64,000 bases of DNA from Leadbetterella lacunae. Its GTDB lineage: Bacteria > Bacteroidota > Bacteroidia > Cytophagales > Spirosomataceae. The stretch covers positions 3,720,001-3,784,000 of the forward strand of contig NZ_JBHRYQ010000001.1 of NCBI RefSeq assembly GCF_042649125.1, written 5' to 3'. The translations under genes and the position numbers were made by a program. Below the pieces are notes generated by a model. That model ran no database searches. It was not told the DNA's origin and saw only the letters and a program-made list of their open reading frames with translations. Numbering within the stretch: position 1 is the stretch's first letter; each line of letters opens with the position of its first letter. This document shows, one piece after another, positions 45,687 to 54,418 of the stretch.

Positions 45687-47282
45687 TTATTTTGGAAGAA
45701 GTTCAAACAGGTCTTTGTCCATTTGAGGCTTTACTGTACAGGTATTGTCAAAGTGCATAGTAGCCGTATTTTGGGCATTGTAAACTGGCCATTTAGGTAA
45801 ACCTTTGTGGTTTGGGTCGCCGTTTTTTGCAAAATTTATCCATGCCTGACTTACCTTTGAAGCCAATGCATAAGCATCTGGAAAACCTCCGGTCATTTCT
45901 TCGCAGCGTGCTATATTGTCAAACACAAACGGTATCTCCATACAGTGCACGGCCTTGTATTTTCCGTCCATGATGGGCGACTGCCAGTCAAACATATACA
46001 TGTAGGTGTTTGCCGCTCCAAGTGCCGACTTGCCGTTTGCCTGAGCCACTGCTCCGGGTCTAAACATCATGTCGATATCTAACATTTCCGAAGGTTTTTT
46101 AATATCCGGATACGCCTTTTTTACGGCCGCCACATACGCATCTGCTTTGTCGCCATAGGTACGCTTTATGGCCGCGTAGGTTTGTTCGTAGGTGCTAGTG
46201 GGAGGCACATTGCCAAAGAAGACCGTAAACTCGTTTTTGGTTGTTCCCAAAAGCAGCGGAATTTCTTTCGATAGCTCAAAAGCCTCGTTTGAGAATAGCT
46301 GGTAAGGCAAAACCTCGCCGTCAATACTCGGCCCCCAACCCAATCCAAATCCAATGACAGGTTTTCCTTGCTTTTTCTGTTGGTCCGAAATTGTTTTCAA
46401 GGCTTTGTTGCCAGCCATGCTAAGTTTTTCGAAAGGTACGTTTTGGATTTCGTCAATATTTTCAGGCGAAATACTCAGTTCTTTTATTACTTCAGCAGCT
46501 ATGGCTTGGGTGGTTTCTTTGTCGAGCATGGCGGTTCTAAATGAGCCGCTTTGGTTTACTGCTTTATGAAAAAGACCACTTGCCGAAGGCATCGCCATCA
46601 AGGTGTTTACTTTGGCTCCTCCTCCTGACTGACCAAAAATGGTCACGTTGTTAGGATCACCACCAAAGTTTTCGATATTGACCTTTACCCACTCGAGAGC
46701 CGCCTTCATGTCTAACACGCTTAGGTTCGCCGATTTTTTGTATTTTTCGCCATAGGCCGATAAGTCTAAATAGCCCAAAATATTTAATCTATGGTTGATA
46801 GAGACCACCACTACATCTCCTTTTTTTGCTAGATTTTCTCCGTCATAAGAAGGCAGCTCTTGAGATGAGCCGGTAGTAAAACCACCGCCATGAATCCAAA
46901 ACATGACGGGTCTTTTTTTGCCGTCGCTTATGCCGGGTGTCCAAACATTTATCCGCATGCAGTCTTCGTTTGTGAAGCCCCAGTCGTGGTTAAACACAAA
47001 CTCTGACTCGTCCATAACGCTGGTAGTAGGAGTGGGGAGCGGTGCCACAGGGCCATATTCCATGGAGCTTCTTATGCCGCTCCAGTTTTTAGGTTTTTGA
47101 GGAAGTTCAAAACGCTTCGCTTCGGCATACGGGATGCCCTTGTAAGTGTAAATTCCCTTGTGAATATAGCCTCTCACTTTGCCGCTTTCGGTGTTGGTTA
47201 CGGCTACGTTTTCTCCGGTTTGTATTTGACTAAATCCTACTTGCGTTACAAACAAGAGTGCTAAGAATCGCATTTTTTTCAT
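45687..47282 (-). CDS. type B carboxylesterase, secreted
   Basis: 531 residues from the ATG at 47282, which gives a signal peptide ending VGFSQ; the frame opens 20 codons earlier. The carboxylesterase fold shows the oxyanion loop WIHGGGF (about 129-135), the nucleophile S219 in FGQSGGG, an acid Glu in LLGTTKNEF, and the catalytic His in AVHCMEIPF. It could remove acetyl or methyl groups from plant or algal polysaccharides, in line with the neighbouring sulfatase. A terminator follows directly. Confidence 0.93.
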   Translation of the reverse strand: MKKMRFLALLFVTQVGFSQIQTGENVAVTNTESGKVRGYIHKGIYTYKGIPYAEAKRFELPQKPKNWSGIRSSMEYGPVAPLPTPTTSVMDESEFVFNHDWGFTNEDCMRINVWTPGISDGKKRPVMFWIHGGGFTTGSSQELPSYDGENLAKKGDVVVVSINHRLNILGYLDLSAYGEKYKKSANLSVLDMKAALEWVKVNIENFGGDPNNVTIFGQSGGGAKVNTLMAMPSASGLFHKAVNQSGSFRTAMLDKETTQAIAAEVIKELSISPENIDEIQNVPFEKLSMAGNKALKTISDQQKKQGKPVIGFGLGWGPSIDGEVLPYQLFSNEAFELSKEIPLLLGTTKNEFTVFFGNVPPTSTYEQTYAAIKRTYGDKADAYVAAVKKAYPDIKKPSEMLDIDMMFRPGAVAQANGKSALGAANTYMYMFDWQSPIMDGKYKAVHCMEIPFVFDNIARCEEMTGGFPDAYALASKVSQAWINFAKNGDPNHKGLPKWPVYNAQNTATMHFDNTCTVKPQMDKDLFELLPK

Positions 47283-47503
47283 TTTTTTGAGGTAAGGTTG
47301 AATATTTATTAAAGGTTGAATTATTAGGCTATCTCCTTCCAATTTTATGAGAAGACAAATAGACGTTTGAATTTAGCATTTTCTTTTTTGAATCCCTCAA
47401 AAATCTTAAAAGTTTGCTCATCAGGGTTTTGTTTTAAAAGAAAGCACACGTATTAACTTGTACATTTTAGTCAGTACTTAAAAAGGAAAAGGTGATTTTT
47501 TAT

Positions 47504-47817
47504 ACTGTCAAACGGGTAAAAAATAGAAAATAAATCATTACATCGCCCTGCACTGTTTGAGCACTGTTAAAATTCTATTGGGAAGTATATTTTTATTAGA
47601 ACATTGACAATAAGAATTTTAATTGTGCGAGTTTGCAGGGTGCAGTTTTTTTTGCTCCGTTTTTTTTTGAAGGGTCCGGCCTACCGGAAAAAATGGAGGC
47701 CCCGCTGGCAGGCGACCCAGTTAATGAAATGGGGGGGGCAAAATGATTAAAAAAATGGCTTAAATGGTAGGTTTAAGCTATGTTTTCTTAAAAAATAAAA
47801 TTTACCCGTTTGACAGT
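47504..47817. mobile_element. MITE-like element, copy 2 (314 bp)
   Basis: Near-identical to the copy at 40240-40556, with longer perfect ends: TACTGTCAAACGGGTAAA and TTTACCCGTTTGACAGTA. The flanks (ATTTTTTAT / ATTTTTTTT) give only a weak 8-of-9 duplication. The internal inverted repeats and the GC-rich hairpin are conserved. It lies in the 612-base gap between the esterase and the SnoaL-like gene; the rest of that gap is AT-rich and holds no gene I can see. Confidence 0.88.
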
Positions 47818-47894
47818 ATTTTTTTTAAGAAATAAAAATTAATACAAAGGAGGCTACATGTAGTATTTGTGGTAAATTGGTGTTTTTACATCTG

Positions 47895-48350
47895 ATGAAA
47901 ACACACGTTTCTATATTTCTATTTCTAACCTTCGGGCTTTCTTGTCAGCTATTGGCTCAAAACCAATGGAACAAAAAACAGCAAGCCGCTCAAAATGTGC
48001 TTAAAAATATGTTTGAAGCCATTTCTGAAAGAGACTCGGTTGGTTTTAAAAATAGTTGTACGGCTGACGTAACCTTTTACGAATACGGCCAAGTTTGGAA
48101 TTTGGATACCCTAATTAATAAAACAATAAGGCAAAACACGGCGGCAGATTTTAAGCGTGTAAACACCTTTAGTTTTATACAAACCACCACAGATAAAAAT
48201 CAAGCATGGCTAACTTATAGGCTTACATCCACTATTACAAAAGGCGGTAAAGAAAGCATTATAGAGTGGCTGGAAACGGCGATTTTGAAGAAAGAAGAAA
48301 AACGATGGAAAGTAAAACACCTACACTCCACACGAATTAACCGTAATTAA
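47895..48350 (+). CDS. secreted SnoaL-like protein
   Basis: 151 residues from the ATG at 47895, signal peptide ending QLLAQ. One SnoaL/NTF2-like domain: KNMFEAISERDSVGFKNSCTADVTFYEYGQVW and KKEEKRWKVKHLHSTRI. It is distantly like the DUF4440 pair at 25662-26580. The ligand is unknown. It is the last ordinary gene before the cassette-like array; the spacer 48351-48536 holds no other gene. Confidence 0.75.
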   Translation: MKTHVSIFLFLTFGLSCQLLAQNQWNKKQQAAQNVLKNMFEAISERDSVGFKNSCTADVTFYEYGQVWNLDTLINKTIRQNTAADFKRVNTFSFIQTTTDKNQAWLTYRLTSTITKGGKESIIEWLETAILKKEEKRWKVKHLHSTRINRN

Positions 48351-48536
48351 AAAAGAGCTTTTTTAAACCTTTAATTTTTCAATCCTTTAAACAGGAAAAG
48401 CGGTTCTGCAGTACAAAGGTTCTGACCTTTTGCACCGGGGGTATTATGGTTTTAATATATTTTATTGAACAGGTATCTAAAAAATACTGAAGTTTGAAAT
48501 ACTTATGCTCAATTACATCCTAATTCGGGTCAAACA

Positions 48537-48777
48537 AAAAAGTTGGGGAGGAAAGGAATTCCAGTCCGCTCGAGCGGTAGCCGAGAGCTGCGGTAATAGA
48601 ACCGCCTGTGAATCTCGTCTACCGCTCGATTTGACAAGGGAAACTTGATTTTGCAGAGGGGCTCATTTGGGTTTAAAAAACCTATGGGTTTGTCTAATGC
48701 AAAGTTTAATTCTACATTGATCCATTGCTTTCATCGCATGTCCTGCGGACACGACGAAAGCTTGGCTGTTGTAGCCA
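48537..48777. repeat. cassette-array module H, copy 1
   Basis: The module starts at AAAGTTGGGGAGGAAAGG and includes the 60-nt hairpin at 48570-48629: TCGAGCGGTAG pairs with CTACCGCTCGA, CGAGA with TCTCG and GCGGT with ACCGC. Near its right end is a second hairpin, GCTTTCATCG...ACGAAAGC (48727-48761). It directly abuts the stop of the peptidase gene and forms the left end of the array: no A module precedes it. Confidence 0.85.
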
Positions 48778-48778
48778 G

Positions 48779-49612
48779 TTATTTTTCAATAATATTTCCT
48801 TTTTTTAGTTCAGTACTTTTATAACCTCCAACAAATTCAAATGCTATTGACATCAATCCATCTTCGTTGTTGGTTGGAATTAAACAATTGAAATGAAGGT
48901 GCTCAACATCTGTCTGACCGGTCATACCTGATAATCCAATTGGCTGACCTTTTTTGATTCTGTCACCTACTTTAACTAAACTTCCATTTTCAGTTAAATG
49001 AACGTATTGTGTGAATATTCCCGAATTTGATTCATATATGGTAATGAAATTTCCATAGGGTTTCCATTCATTTCCCTTTCCTCCAAATTTATAATTATCA
49101 ACAACTCCAACTACAAAGCCATTTGTTGCTGAACAAATAGTATCGTTTATTTTTAGGTCAAAATCGACAGCAAATCTTGACCACTCAGTATTATGAGTGT
49201 AATTCGTATTGTTTCCTTGAATGACTTTGTACTTTTTGCCATTTCGGAAAGGTAATTCCAGTTCAATGGGTTTGATTTGCTTTGATAAACTACCAAACTT
49301 CCAATTATAGCTAAATGACGTATTTTGGTCAAATTCGGGAACATTTATTTTTTTAATAATTGTATCTGATTTTGCCTTTAATTCAATAGTACCAAGTTGT
49401 TTAAGAATTGTTTCTAAATTCGAGTTGTTAGTTTTAATTTCAAATCGAATTGGGCAATTAACGGGATTAATCAGTTTTATTTCTAAACTATCATTTTTTA
49501 GATTAATTTCTGGTGGTGGAATTTCAGTTTGAGATGTTTTCTTTGTAGGAAGTTTGGTCGTAGAACAACCAACAAATATTAGTATTATAACGTGTAAAAT
49601 TCTAAATTTCAT
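48779..49612 (-). CDS. M23-family peptidase lipoprotein
   Basis: 277 residues with a lipobox (ILIFVGC). Residues 30-140 form a beta-rich linker domain. The C-terminal LytM/M23 domain has FAVDFDL (metal-binding Asp), YGNFITIYESNSGIFTQYVHL, VGDRIKKGQPIGLSGMTG and the HLH motif in VEHLHF. It probably cuts or binds peptidoglycan or a peptide; whether the first zinc histidine is kept is not certain. The gene sits inside the array, preceded by an A module and followed by H copy 1. Confidence 0.85.
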   Translation of the reverse strand: MKFRILHVIILIFVGCSTTKLPTKKTSQTEIPPPEINLKNDSLEIKLINPVNCPIRFEIKTNNSNLETILKQLGTIELKAKSDTIIKKINVPEFDQNTSFSYNWKFGSLSKQIKPIELELPFRNGKKYKVIQGNNTNYTHNTEWSRFAVDFDLKINDTICSATNGFVVGVVDNYKFGGKGNEWKPYGNFITIYESNSGIFTQYVHLTENGSLVKVGDRIKKGQPIGLSGMTGQTDVEHLHFNCLIPTNNEDGLMSIAFEFVGGYKSTELKKGNIIEK

Positions 49613-49635
49613 TTTTCAGTTTTAATTGGCTATAA

Positions 49636-50040
49636 CAACCAGCTTAACGCCACTACTATTTTTTTAAGTATCGTTAATATCGTAAGTTTTTGTGTTAATT
49701 ATTTGATTGTAAATAACATATCTATTTGCAAGCGTTAATTGTCAAATATTGCTTTCAATCAAAATACTACTCTTAGATTTATTTATGACCCAATTTACTG
49801 TTTTATTTCAAAAATGAAATCATGAATTATTTTTATTGATTTATCGGTAAAAGTTGGGGAGGAAAGGAATTCCTGTCCGCTCGAGCGGTAGCCGAGAGCT
49901 GCGGTAATAGAACCGCCTGTGAATCTCGTCTACCGCTCGATTTGACAAGGGAAACTTGATTTGGCAGAGGGGCTCAATTGGGTTTGAAAAACCTATGGGC
50001 TTACCTAGGGAAAAGGTTAAGTTCAATTCATCGAGGTTGG
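49636..50040. repeat. cassette-array modules A and H, copy 2
   Basis: From the right in gene sense: H with its 60-nt hairpin (49881-49940), then the AT-rich A module (49636-49850) ending AGTAGTGGCGTTAAGCTGG just before the peptidase gene. H copy 2 lacks the second GCTTTC hairpin and runs into an unrelated segment (50020-50113). The minus-strand ORF across it is not a gene. Confidence 0.8.
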
Positions 50041-50113
50041 CTGTTCCATTAAAGCGGTAGCATATAAAACAAGGAGGAAGCACTAGGCTCTCCCAATTTT
50101 CCAAAGCCCTTTT

Positions 50114-50286
50114 TTAAAGACTACTATCACGCTTGAAAAGCTAAGATTAAGTGGTTACGAAAGTATGTTGGAGTATTATCAACGCTTGCAACCAGAGATT
50201 CAGTGAACCGCCGTATACGAGACCCGTACGTACGGTGGTGTGAGAGGCGTACCGTGGGCTTTACGGACTACGGCAGTCTACTCGAT
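50114..50286 (+). ncRNA. group II intron 3' remnant (domains V-VI)
   Basis: Positions 50205-50240 read GAACCGCCGTATACGAGACC then CGTACGTACGGTGGTG: ACCGCCGTA pairs with TACGGTGGT with the small CG bulge of domain V. GTGAGAGGCGTACC and the 3' end CTACTCGAT (50278-50286) fit domain VI and a bacterial group II intron terminus. Just before it, 30 open codons (50114-50203, ending TGA) look like the C-terminus of an intron-encoded protein (GYESMLEYYQRLQPEIQ). The rest of the intron is missing. The insertion interrupts the minus-strand gene at 50268. Confidence 0.75.
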
Positions 50287-50627
50287 TGTGGGTATGTCCA
50301 TAATGGCATCTCTATTATTTCTGCTTCTCCAATCTTATTTAATGCCTCATGAATCCACCAAATCCGTCCAGTTTGAATGAACCTATCAATATCACCATGT
50401 CTTAAGAATCGAACTGTTGCTAGTATTGATTCTCCAGGTGATAAGAATTCTTGTCCTTCAAAATTAATATCCCCGATATAAGTCGCAACCAAATCATTCG
50501 AATTGTCTTTATATTCAAAAACATGATTTGGTCTATATCCTGAAATTATTGGAGTCTTGCGTCCACCTTCTTCCGTTGGATATAGTTTAAAATGAGCTTT
50601 CACAATTATTAAATCTGATTTTTCCAT
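50268..50627 (-). CDS. free-standing EF-Tu domain III-like protein, 3' end altered by intron
   Basis: 119 residues. DLIIVKAHFKLYPTEEGGRKTPIISGYRP and the later SPGESILATVRF match the C-terminal beta-barrel (domain III) of EF-Tu, without any GTPase domain. Such solo proteins are found in Bacteroidota near cassette-like or toxin-immunity regions; function unknown. The last five codons (SSRLP) come from the group II intron remnant, so the native C-terminus beyond MPLWTYP is lost. It begins four bases after the stop of the 153-residue protein, so both are co-translated. Confidence 0.8.
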   Translation of the reverse strand: MEKSDLIIVKAHFKLYPTEEGGRKTPIISGYRPNHVFEYKDNSNDLVATYIGDINFEGQEFLSPGESILATVRFLRHGDIDRFIQTGRIWWIHEALNKIGEAEIIEMPLWTYPQSSRLP

Positions 50628-50630
50628 AAA

Positions 50631-51092
50631 TCATAAATAATCAAAATATCTAATTCCCCATGATGGAGTTTCTCCTCCAAGAAGATTGTAAAAATCTGTA
50701 AAACTCCCATCATAGTCTTCGTCTAATTCATCAGCACTTACATATACAAATCCATTTTGGTCAAGAATATTGATAATAGCCTGCACAGTCTCTTTGGAGT
50801 ATTCAGTCTCAAAGTTAATCGTTGCCAATTGCCCAAAATTGCTAATCCTAATCGAGTAACCAATTTGAGGTTTAGGATTAATGACCAAATCATGCGGTAT
50901 TTTAATATCACAAAAAAAACTTGCATCTTGAATCTGGTCATCTACAATAAAATCAACTCCAAACTTATCAATCAAGTTATTGGTCAATTTAGATTCGTTT
51001 GATTTTATCTCTTTAGAATTAAAATCAGTCGGAGTTTCGTAACTACCAAACTCATCAAATCTTATTAATATGTCCTTAGTTTGCTGTCTCAT
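50631..51092 (-). CDS. acidic protein, immunity-like, unknown
   Basis: 153 residues, acidic, cytoplasmic. No signal peptide or membrane segment. The sequence has alternating strands and helices (IGYSIRISNFGQLATINFETEY, ETVQAIINILDQNGFVYVSADELDEDYDG), a composition common for Imm-type proteins. No named family is recognised. It follows a B module with its promoter (51276-51306) and forms a two-gene unit with the EF-Tu-like protein. Confidence 0.65.
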   Translation of the reverse strand: MRQQTKDILIRFDEFGSYETPTDFNSKEIKSNESKLTNNLIDKFGVDFIVDDQIQDASFFCDIKIPHDLVINPKPQIGYSIRISNFGQLATINFETEYSKETVQAIINILDQNGFVYVSADELDEDYDGSFTDFYNLLGGETPSWGIRYFDYL

Positions 51093-51106
51093 CTTGCATT
51101 TCCCAC

Positions 51107-51321
51107 AAAGAGTGGCTTAACGCTACTGTTTTTTTGAGTAGCGATAATATCGCATTTACTTTTTTAAATATATTTTCTGTAAAAACCTGATAGCGAGGCT
51201 GTTGTGTTTTTTGTTCAGTTTTAATGGTTTCATTATGTGAGCTTTAGAGTTTCGTTAACCCAAATTTTGGCTTAGCAAATATATTCTTTGAATTGTTTAT
51301 TTCCAATTATTCAAAATGCTT
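51107..51321. repeat. cassette-array module B, copy 1
   Basis: In gene sense the module runs from 51321 to 51107: promoter, leader of about 170 bases, then the terminal hairpin TTATCGCTACT...AGTAGCGTTAA ending GTTAAGCC, 14 bases before the gene. Near-identical to 53206-53421 and 56722-56937. Confidence 0.8.
51276..51306 (-). promoter_or_regulatory. promoter inside module B, copy 1
   Basis: In minus-strand sense TTG (51304-51306), 20 bases, TATATTTG (51276-51283): full Bacteroidota consensus, pointing into the 153-residue gene. Confidence 0.7.
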
Positions 51322-51775
51322 ACAACGAGCAGCTCAATGCTACTATTTTTTAAGTATCGTTAATATCGTAAGTTTTTGTGTTAATTATCTAATTATAAGT
51401 AACATATATATTTTCAAGCGTTAATTGTCAAATATTGCTTTCAATCAGCATACAACTCTTAGATTTATTTATGACCCAATTTACAGTTTTATTTCAAAAA
51501 TGAAATCATGAATTATTTTTATTGATTTATCGGTAAAAGTTGGGGAGGAAAGGAATTCCTGTCCGCTCGAGCGGTAGCCGAGAGCTGCGGTAATTGAACC
51601 GCCTGTGAATCTCGTCTACCGCTCGATTTGTCAAGGGAAACTTGATTAGAGGCTCCATTGGATTTGGAAAACCTATGGGCTTGCCTAGGGAAAAAGTTAA
51701 GTTTAATCCTACGCGGCCCGATTGCTTTCATCGCATGTCCTGCGGACACGACGAAAGCTTAGCAGTTGGCGGCTG
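51322..51775. repeat. cassette-array modules A and H, copy 3
   Basis: A occupies 51322-51535, H 51536-51775 with its 60-nt hairpin at 51567-51626 and the second hairpin at 51724-51758. A small deletion near 51646 shifts the minus-strand frame relative to other copies, which argues that H is not protein-coding. Confidence 0.8.
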
Positions 51776-51784
51776 GGCTTTTTT

Positions 51785-52495
51785 TCAGAGTGTCCCACCT
51801 TCGAGCCAATTTGTCCAGTGTGTATTTGTAATTTCAGCCGTATTGTACAAATTCTTATCCCCTGTCATAATAACGTCTGCAAGTTGTTGAAATGTTTCTG
51901 TTTCGCTTGGTTTTTCATCTTCTACAAGATTTGGGTGATGCCAATTATCAAGTGTCATAAAAATTGGTAAATCCTTTGGGATTTTTGTTGAAATTTCCTC
52001 CCGAGTAACCCAAAATAAATTCGATTTATCTGGAATTAGTCCTCTCAAAAACTCCCAAGGTGTGATTTTATCTTCATATTCAAGTTCTACTTTTTTTGAC
52101 TTATAATACTGTCTGTCAAATATAATAGGGATTTCTTGTCCTCTAACTAAAATATTCTTGGCTTCTGGATTTAAATATGGCAAATAAATAGTGTCGTCTG
52201 TCAAGAAGGTTTCAATACCGTTGTCAGACGCAAAATAATTGAAATTGTTGTTGTCGTTCCAACCTGTTAAACAGTTTCCAAATACGTTCGCAATTGTTGT
52301 TATTCCATCAAGCCCACTTTCGTGATTGAAAAAGGCTAAAACCTCTAATAAAATAGCCCATCTCTTGTCATCTCGAAAAATAGTCATTTTTTGGTCAGCA
52401 TGATAGTAATAACCATTGTCTAACATTGGGAAAACATAACTTTCAGCCTCAACATCTAACTGTCGTAATATTTCTTGTCTGTCCTCGATTGTCAT
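51785..52495 (-). CDS. uncharacterised protein, DUF7003-like
   Basis: 236 residues, soluble. The opening QLDVEAESYVFPMLDNGYYYHADQKMTIFRDDKRWAILLEVLAF and GLDGITTIANVFGNCL match a family often seen beside immunity genes, which I recall as DUF7003; that name is from memory and should be treated with care. No catalytic motif is visible. It follows element C and is the second gene after module B copy 2. Confidence 0.7.
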   Translation of the reverse strand: MTIEDRQEILRQLDVEAESYVFPMLDNGYYYHADQKMTIFRDDKRWAILLEVLAFFNHESGLDGITTIANVFGNCLTGWNDNNNFNYFASDNGIETFLTDDTIYLPYLNPEAKNILVRGQEIPIIFDRQYYKSKKVELEYEDKITPWEFLRGLIPDKSNLFWVTREEISTKIPKDLPIFMTLDNWHHPNLVEDEKPSETETFQQLADVIMTGDKNLYNTAEITNTHWTNWLEGGTL

Positions 52496-52530
52496 TTGTC
52501 AGATGTTAAAGTGTCGTAATATAACGGATA

Positions 52531-52704
52531 GGGCTTTGTGCAGGTTGGTAATTAGAATTGCGTCTGCTCGGAACCGCTGCTGATTGAAAATATTAAGTTG
52601 AAGTTAATAACAAAAGTTCAGCGATGTACGTACTGCCCGAACAAAAGTTGAATAGAATTACAAATGCTCATTGTTATTCCGTCTGCCCAACTTGCACAAA
52701 ACCC
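52531..52704. repeat. element C: 174-bp element with 18-bp inverted ends
   Basis: GGGCTTTGTGCAGGTTGG (52531-52548) and CCAACTTGCACAAAACCC (52687-52704) are inverted with 16 of 18 matches. It is unlike A, B and H, and separates two genes where those modules are absent, so it may be the recombination site of a cassette of other origin. No ORF lies inside. Confidence 0.7.
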
Positions 52705-52725
52705 AATTTTAGCTGTAATAGCAAA

Positions 52726-53172
52726 TTATTTATCGCTTATTCCTTTCATTCCACCATATTTATTTACAATGTTTTCAAGTTCGTTTAAAGTATATTTTAT
52801 GTATGATTGATCTGTATTGAATTCAAAATCTATCTTGTTGTTGAATTGATTTTCTTCTGAAAAAGTGCCTTCAATTACTACGTGACCCATATTATCATAA
52901 GTCAAAGTTATTAGTGTGTTTTCTTCGTAATTTTTGTAAAATATTTGACCACTCAAGAAAGTGTTACTTTCCTTTAAGGATTTATAAAAAAGATAAATTT
53001 CACCGGTTGAAGTGTAAAAAGAAGAATTTACTTTAAAATTTCCAGACGTAATTTTAATTTTTGCTTTTGCATCATATCCACCCCAATGACAAGTTCTATT
53101 CGGAAAATCAAATACTTGTTCTAATTCAATTTTGATATATCCGTTTTCTCCTTTTAATGTAAATGATTCCAT
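52726..53172 (-). CDS. WapI-like immunity protein
   Basis: 148 residues, soluble, beta-rich. SFTLKGENGYIKIELEQVFDFPNRTCHWGGYDAKAKIKI, STGEIYLFYKSLKE and NNKIDFEFNTDQSYIKYTLNELENIVNKYGG resemble immunity proteins of the WapI family that protect against contact-dependent toxins. No toxin gene is near it. It sits 33 bases after module B copy 2, which supplies its promoter. Confidence 0.7.
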   Translation of the reverse strand: MESFTLKGENGYIKIELEQVFDFPNRTCHWGGYDAKAKIKITSGNFKVNSSFYTSTGEIYLFYKSLKESNTFLSGQIFYKNYEENTLITLTYDNMGHVVIEGTFSEENQFNNKIDFEFNTDQSYIKYTLNELENIVNKYGGMKGISDK

Positions 53173-53205
53173 ATTTTTCAGCGATGAGTATGTCTGCTAT
53201 TAAAG

Positions 53206-53421
53206 CTAACGGATGGCTTAACGCTACTGTTTTTTTGAGTAGCGTTAATATCGCATTTACTTTTTTAAATATATTTTCTGTAAAAATCTGATAACGAGGC
53301 TGTTGTGTTTTTTATTCAGTTTTAATGGTTTCATTATGTGAGCTTTAGAGTTTCGTTAATCCAAATTTTGGGTTAGCAAATATATTCTTTGAATTGTTTA
53401 TTTCCAATTATTCAAAATGCT
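53206..53421. repeat. cassette-array module B, copy 2
   Basis: Same structure as copy 1. The terminal hairpin is perfect here: TTAACGCTACT and AGTAGCGTTAA, an 11-bp stem, followed in gene sense by the GTTAAGCC end. Confidence 0.8.
53377..53407 (-). promoter_or_regulatory. promoter inside module B, copy 2
   Basis: TTG (53405-53407), 20 bases, TATATTTG (53377-53384) on the minus strand, pointing to the WapI-like gene. Confidence 0.7.
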
Positions 53422-53790
53422 TACAACGAGAAGCTCATCGCCACTGTTTTTTTAAGTATCGTTAATATCGTAAGTTTTTGTGTTAATTATTTGATTGTGA
53501 ATAACAGATCTATTTGCAAGCGTTAATTACCAGATATTGCTTTCAATCAGCATACAACTCTTAGATTTATTTATGACCCAATTTACAGTTTTATTTCAAA
53601 AATGAAATCATGAATTATTTTTATTGATTTATCGGTAAAAGTTGGAGAGGAAATGAATTCCTGTCCGCTCGAGCGGTAGCCGAGAGCTGCGGTACTTGAA
53701 CCGCCTGTGAATCTCGTCTACCGCTCGATTTGACAATGGAAACTTGATTTGGCAAAGGGGCTCCATTGGATTTAAAAAACCTATTGAGCA
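53422..53790. repeat. cassette-array modules A and H, copy 4 (H truncated)
   Basis: A lies at 53422-53636 and H at 53637-53790 with its 60-nt hairpin at 53669-53728. H stops before the second hairpin; unrelated DNA (53790-54100) follows. Confidence 0.8.
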
Positions 53791-53850
53791 TAAGTACTGA
53801 CAATAATGACGGATATCCGTTTCTCCGAACACAACGGGGGTCGCGTCCGA

Positions 53851-54039
53851 CTAATAAAAAGTAGAAGTGTCAAACCACCCAAATTTTGATTGCGGTCTGG
53901 GTGGTCCAACAAATCGGCTTTCTTCTACTTTGCTAAATGTTAGCGGCAGTGGTTTTTCATCCGATGAACTATCCACGGGCGAAAATATTACAATTTCAAA
54001 AGTCGTTCGATATTGCAAAAAACTATCCATAGGCAACAA
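53851..54039 (-). CDS. possible small ORF or gene remnant
   Basis: 62 open codons on the minus strand (MLPMDSFLQYRTTFEIVIFS...), polar, with no family recognised. Just upstream the phrase DSFL-x-TT recurs in the same reading direction, so this may be the end of a broken repeat-containing gene. I do not claim it is expressed. Nothing else can be seen between 53790 and 54101. Confidence 0.25.
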   Translation of the reverse strand: MLPMDSFLQYRTTFEIVIFSPVDSSSDEKPLPLTFSKVEESRFVGPPRPQSKFGWFDTSTFY

Positions 54040-54101
54040 AATTAAATTTTAAGTGGTCGTCGGGTGTCGCAAAAAACTGTCCAATAGTAAGTCTTTTACA
54101 T

Positions 54102-54338
54102 TTAGTTACTGTTTTTATTATTCAACTTATTTTTTAAGAAATCAACATTGATTACAGACCATATCATTACAATAACAAAGGGAATAATGTATGAAAATTG
54201 TATTTTTCCGCTAAGAAAATAACTTATTGTTGTTAAAATAATTGGTATTATAATAGTTGAAATCAAAAGTGCGGAATATAAATTTAACATTTTTTTCAAC
54301 TCTTTGTCTGTTTTGTTCAGGTACATTTCTTTTAGCAT
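54102..54338 (-). CDS. small two-helix membrane protein, unknown
   Basis: 78 residues with membrane segments at about 22-42 and 49-67 and charged ends (KTDKELKKM, KNKLNNKNSN). An alternative ATG lies four codons downstream. It is preceded by an A module, with no module-B promoter in front. Function unknown; small membrane proteins of this kind can be immunity proteins or toxins. Confidence 0.6.
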   Translation of the reverse strand: MLKEMYLNKTDKELKKMLNLYSALLISTIIIPIILTTISYFLSGKIQFSYIIPFVIVMIWSVINVDFLKNKLNNKNSN

Positions 54339-54418
54339 ATTTTTGAGGTATTTTTTTTAAGTGGTCTATTTAAATACATGATTTTGTCGTTTTTGGGGGT
54401 CTTCATAACATTGCCGCC

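Noticed and set aside
49841..50104. Minus-strand ORF across H copy 2 and similar ORFs at 51519, 53629 and 54626
   Set aside because: They follow repeat H, change frame in copy 3 and have no start or end conserved with cargo; the conserved feature is the hairpin.
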